DNA of 25,428 nucleotides from a virus, in the IMG/VR virus record IMGVR_UViG_3300025132_003822, positions 1 through 25,428 of that record; one strand, 5' to 3'. Numbering within the stretch: position 1 is the stretch's first letter; the number at the start of each line of letters is the position of its first letter. The notes beneath the pieces are model-generated. The model was given only the letters and a program-made list of their open reading frames with translations. It ran no database searches and was not told where the DNA came from. Shown here in pieces: positions 23,134 through 25,428 of this stretch. The position numbers and the translations under genes were made by a program.

Positions 23134-25221
23134 ATGGGTATAATAAGAGAGTTTAATAAAGGCTCAATGGACGCTCTCCGTTCGTTGAAGAATAGTGATT
23201 CAGGCACTAAAGACTCTTTTATTGACAAAAAAGAAGGATTTAAGTATAATCAGATAAATGTTAGATTAACTGATGTTGAAAGATTTGCAAAACTCCTTAC
23301 AAGTAAACCTGGATTAAAATTTCAGGCTAATCAAGCTCTTTTACAGCAAGTAGATACTATAAATGATTTAAAAAAAGCAGCTAAAAAACCCGGCGGTGGA
23401 TTTAACTTTAAAGGTCTAGCTAAAGCAGCAGGTAAAAAAGCATTAAGTACAGCTGTTAATAATTTATCAACAACTGCATCTATACTTGCTCAAATACCAG
23501 TCAACGGTACAGGTACTCACTTTATTAGAGGGTTAGCCCCTTCAGGTTATCTTCAATCTGGAGCTCCTAGAAAAACTAGTTTAGGTCAATTTTTAGCCGA
23601 TCAAGGTATAGGAGGAGGAATAAACGGTGCTAAATCAGCTAAGAATGGTACTCCTGTAGGTCCTATAGACGGTCCATTAAATGCTGAGTACGTTATCGAT
23701 CAACCAGTATCTCCTAATGGACTTGATGATACTAGCAAGAACGAGTTTAACGGAACGATTAAGTTTGAAGAAAATCAATTTAATAGTTTTTTACCTCCTG
23801 GTGCTGGTACTATAAATCAAAATCAAAAAAATGATTATTTAGAGATATCAGGTAATCCTAGTAATATAGTAAAGGGAGGAAATAAAATTACTTTTTTAGA
23901 TAATACTGGTGAAGAAGGATGGGAAGGACAATCTTCTAAACAAAGATTACCAGGAGAAGATAGACCTGCTACAGCACCTCCACCTCCATCCCCATCTAAT
24001 GCTTTTTCAAGGTTTTTAGATCCAGCACCATCTGAAGAACCTGCTACTGAGCAGGAAGATAATACTAAAACGTATCTCAAAAAAAGAGGAAGTGGGGATC
24101 CTTTATTAGGTCATAAAACCGTTCAATTCGTTCAGAGAGATTTAAAAGAAAATCCTGACTCTAATAGAAAAGTTAAACTATTATTTGATAATTTAGCATC
24201 ACAAGATCAACAAGTTAGAGAATTTCCTATTGAAGGTGGTGAAGGTAAATTGAAAGATAAAACTACAGTACATGCTAAAACTGGATTACTACCTTATATA
24301 CTGGAAGACGGTAAAACATATACTGAATCTCCTTTATATATTCAAACTAGATATAAATTAGGAGATCAAGGCAATAGAGTAAATTCAGGACCTGATTTAG
24401 TAAACGCTTCTGATGCTATTGAACAGGCTACTAAAGATGAGTTTGGAATAGCAGATTTAATTCCTTTTCATTTTACTAGATTACAAGGTTCATCAGGAGA
24501 CGAAGATCCTACTGGGACATTTTTTCAATTCAGAGCATTTTTAGATGGATTTTCTGATGAATTTAGTGGAAACTGGAGTGGAACTAAGTACATAGGCAGA
24601 GCTGAAGAATTTTATACATACCAAGGATTCGATAGAAATATAAGTTTTAACTTTAAATTAGCTGCACTATCACGAAAAGAATTAACACCACTTTATAAAA
24701 AGTTAAACTTACTTGCAGGAACTACAGCCCCTACTTATAATTCAGATGGATTTTTTATGAGAGGTACATTAGTAAGATTAAAAGTAGGTGACTATTTAGA
24801 TAACGTAACTGGATACATATCTAGTGTAAATGCTGATTGGGAAATAACTTATCCATGGGAAACTGATGTAGAGAGGTTGGGAACTCAAAAATTACCTCAT
24901 ATATTAAGTATAAGTGTAAACTTTAAACCAATACACGACTTTAACGTTAAATCAGATATTAATCTTAATGATGAAGTATACATAGGTAGAAAAACATTTC
25001 CACCGTCAGAAGAACAAGAACCACAAGAAGAACCTTCAGGAGAAACTTATAATTTTTACTCCTCAGGCGGTACTTATACTATAGATAAAGCTACAAATAA
25101 AGTAGTAGCAGTAAATGGGCAACCTACTAAATACGTTAATGGAGGGTTTGCTTATAAAGCAAATAATGAACAGGCCATAATAACAAAAGTAAATGGTGCT
25201 GAGTCAACATTAGATGAATAA
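23134..25221 (+). CDS. Baseplate protein with tube-like C-terminal domain (gp48/gp54-like candidate)
   Basis: This 695-aa protein has three visible parts. Residues 1-130 are helical and charged. Residues of about 130-340 are Gly/Asn-rich and partly disordered, with a Pro-rich linker (ATAPPPPSPSNAF). Residues of about 440-620 form a folded beta-rich domain: PFHFTRLQG, FFQFRAFLDGFSDEF, YTYQGFDRNISFNFKLAALS, PLYKKLNLLAGTTAPTY, GTLVRLKVGDYL and YISSVNADWEITYPWE. That last part resembles tube-initiator baseplate proteins, which share the tail tube fold and nucleate the tube. Its place before a gp53-like gene supports a baseplate role. The exact T4 equivalent is uncertain. The stop codon shares one base with the next ATG. 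Confidence 0.7.
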   Translation: MGIIREFNKGSMDALRSLKNSDSGTKDSFIDKKEGFKYNQINVRLTDVERFAKLLTSKPGLKFQANQALLQQVDTINDLKKAAKKPGGGFNFKGLAKAAGKKALSTAVNNLSTTASILAQIPVNGTGTHFIRGLAPSGYLQSGAPRKTSLGQFLADQGIGGGINGAKSAKNGTPVGPIDGPLNAEYVIDQPVSPNGLDDTSKNEFNGTIKFEENQFNSFLPPGAGTINQNQKNDYLEISGNPSNIVKGGNKITFLDNTGEEGWEGQSSKQRLPGEDRPATAPPPPSPSNAFSRFLDPAPSEEPATEQEDNTKTYLKKRGSGDPLLGHKTVQFVQRDLKENPDSNRKVKLLFDNLASQDQQVREFPIEGGEGKLKDKTTVHAKTGLLPYILEDGKTYTESPLYIQTRYKLGDQGNRVNSGPDLVNASDAIEQATKDEFGIADLIPFHFTRLQGSSGDEDPTGTFFQFRAFLDGFSDEFSGNWSGTKYIGRAEEFYTYQGFDRNISFNFKLAALSRKELTPLYKKLNLLAGTTAPTYNSDGFFMRGTLVRLKVGDYLDNVTGYISSVNADWEITYPWETDVERLGTQKLPHILSISVNFKPIHDFNVKSDINLNDEVYIGRKTFPPSEEQEPQEEPSGETYNFYSSGGTYTIDKATNKVVAVNGQPTKYVNGGFAYKANNEQAIITKVNGAESTLDE

Positions 25222-25428
25222 TGGCTGATAGATATAGAGATATTAAAGAATTAACCTCAGAGGATGGTAGCAAGTATAGAACTAATTCTATATATCCTAC
25301 TATACCTGAAACTGAAGATGATATTTACGTTATTACAACCGGAGGAGATAGATATGATACTTTAGCTAGACAATTCTACGGTGATTCAAGTTTATGGTGG
25401 GTTATAGCATCAGCTAATAACTCAAAAA
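25221..25428 (+). CDS. Baseplate wedge protein with LysM-like motif, gp53-like (3' partial)
   Basis: The gene starts at an ATG overlapping the previous stop (TAATG) and runs off the window after 69 codons. The visible N-terminus has SIYPTIPETEDDIYVIT, then GGDRYDTLARQFYGDSSLWW and VIASAN, a LysM-like segment typical of T4 gp53 and P2 gpX baseplate proteins. In T4, gp53 joins the wedges around the hub. The strong motif makes the call fairly secure even though most of the gene lies outside. Confidence 0.8.
   Translation, partial: MADRYRDIKELTSEDGSKYRTNSIYPTIPETEDDIYVITTGGDRYDTLARQFYGDSSLWWVIASANNSK

Noticed and set aside
1-25428. tRNA genes, CRISPR arrays, insertion sequences or attachment sites
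   Set aside because: Intergenic space is very short (largest gap 118 nt) and none of the gaps contains a cloverleaf-like, regularly spaced repeat or terminal inverted repeat structure that I could recognise.

Overview
The window looks like part of the genome of an AT-rich, contractile-tailed (myovirus-type) marine bacteriophage. Every gene I support lies on the + strand. Recognisable tail genes include a tail fibre ending in an S74-type chaperone, tail sheath (gp18-like), tail tube (gp19-like), a gp26-like baseplate/chaperone protein, a long tape measure, a probable tube-initiator baseplate protein and the start of a LysM-like gp53 wedge protein. Start codons almost never have a Shine-Dalgarno sequence and are instead preceded by A/T-rich sequence. 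This points to a Bacteroidetes (flavobacterial) host, with cyanobacteria as the main alternative. No tRNA, integrase, IS element or CRISPR array was seen.

Layout. (1) 1-1966: the 3' end of a tail fibre gene plus two unrecognised, probably structural genes. (2) 1982-15911: an accessory block of about 14 kb whose genes overlap or abut. It holds a GT-A-like glycosyltransferase, a class I SAM methyltransferase, a second glycosyltransferase, a 71-aa protein, two beta-1,4-galactosyltransferase-like (GT7) enzymes with a LamG-like jellyroll inserted inside the catalytic fold, and six tandem radical SAM proteins with an N-terminal twitch/SPASM-like iron-sulfur region. A free-standing LamG-like protein sits between the first two radical SAM genes. 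(3) 15915-16169: a small helical protein. (4) 16170-25428: the tail module, with short intergenic gaps carrying a repeated TATTTATAAT-like element and two hairpins.

How the parts may work together. The tail module is conventional in order: sheath, tube, overlapping chaperone-like pair, tape measure, baseplate. The accessory block sits between the fibre genes and the sheath and has no visible internal promoter, so it is probably transcribed with the fibre gene. Its glycosyltransferases, methyltransferase and jellyroll domains suggest assembly or modification of a glycan, either on the virion fibres or on the host surface. The six radical SAM proteins would then perform radical chemistry on a sugar or peptide component. 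That function is inference. The radical SAM array and the split GT7-LamG enzymes are the best candidates for an undescribed system here.
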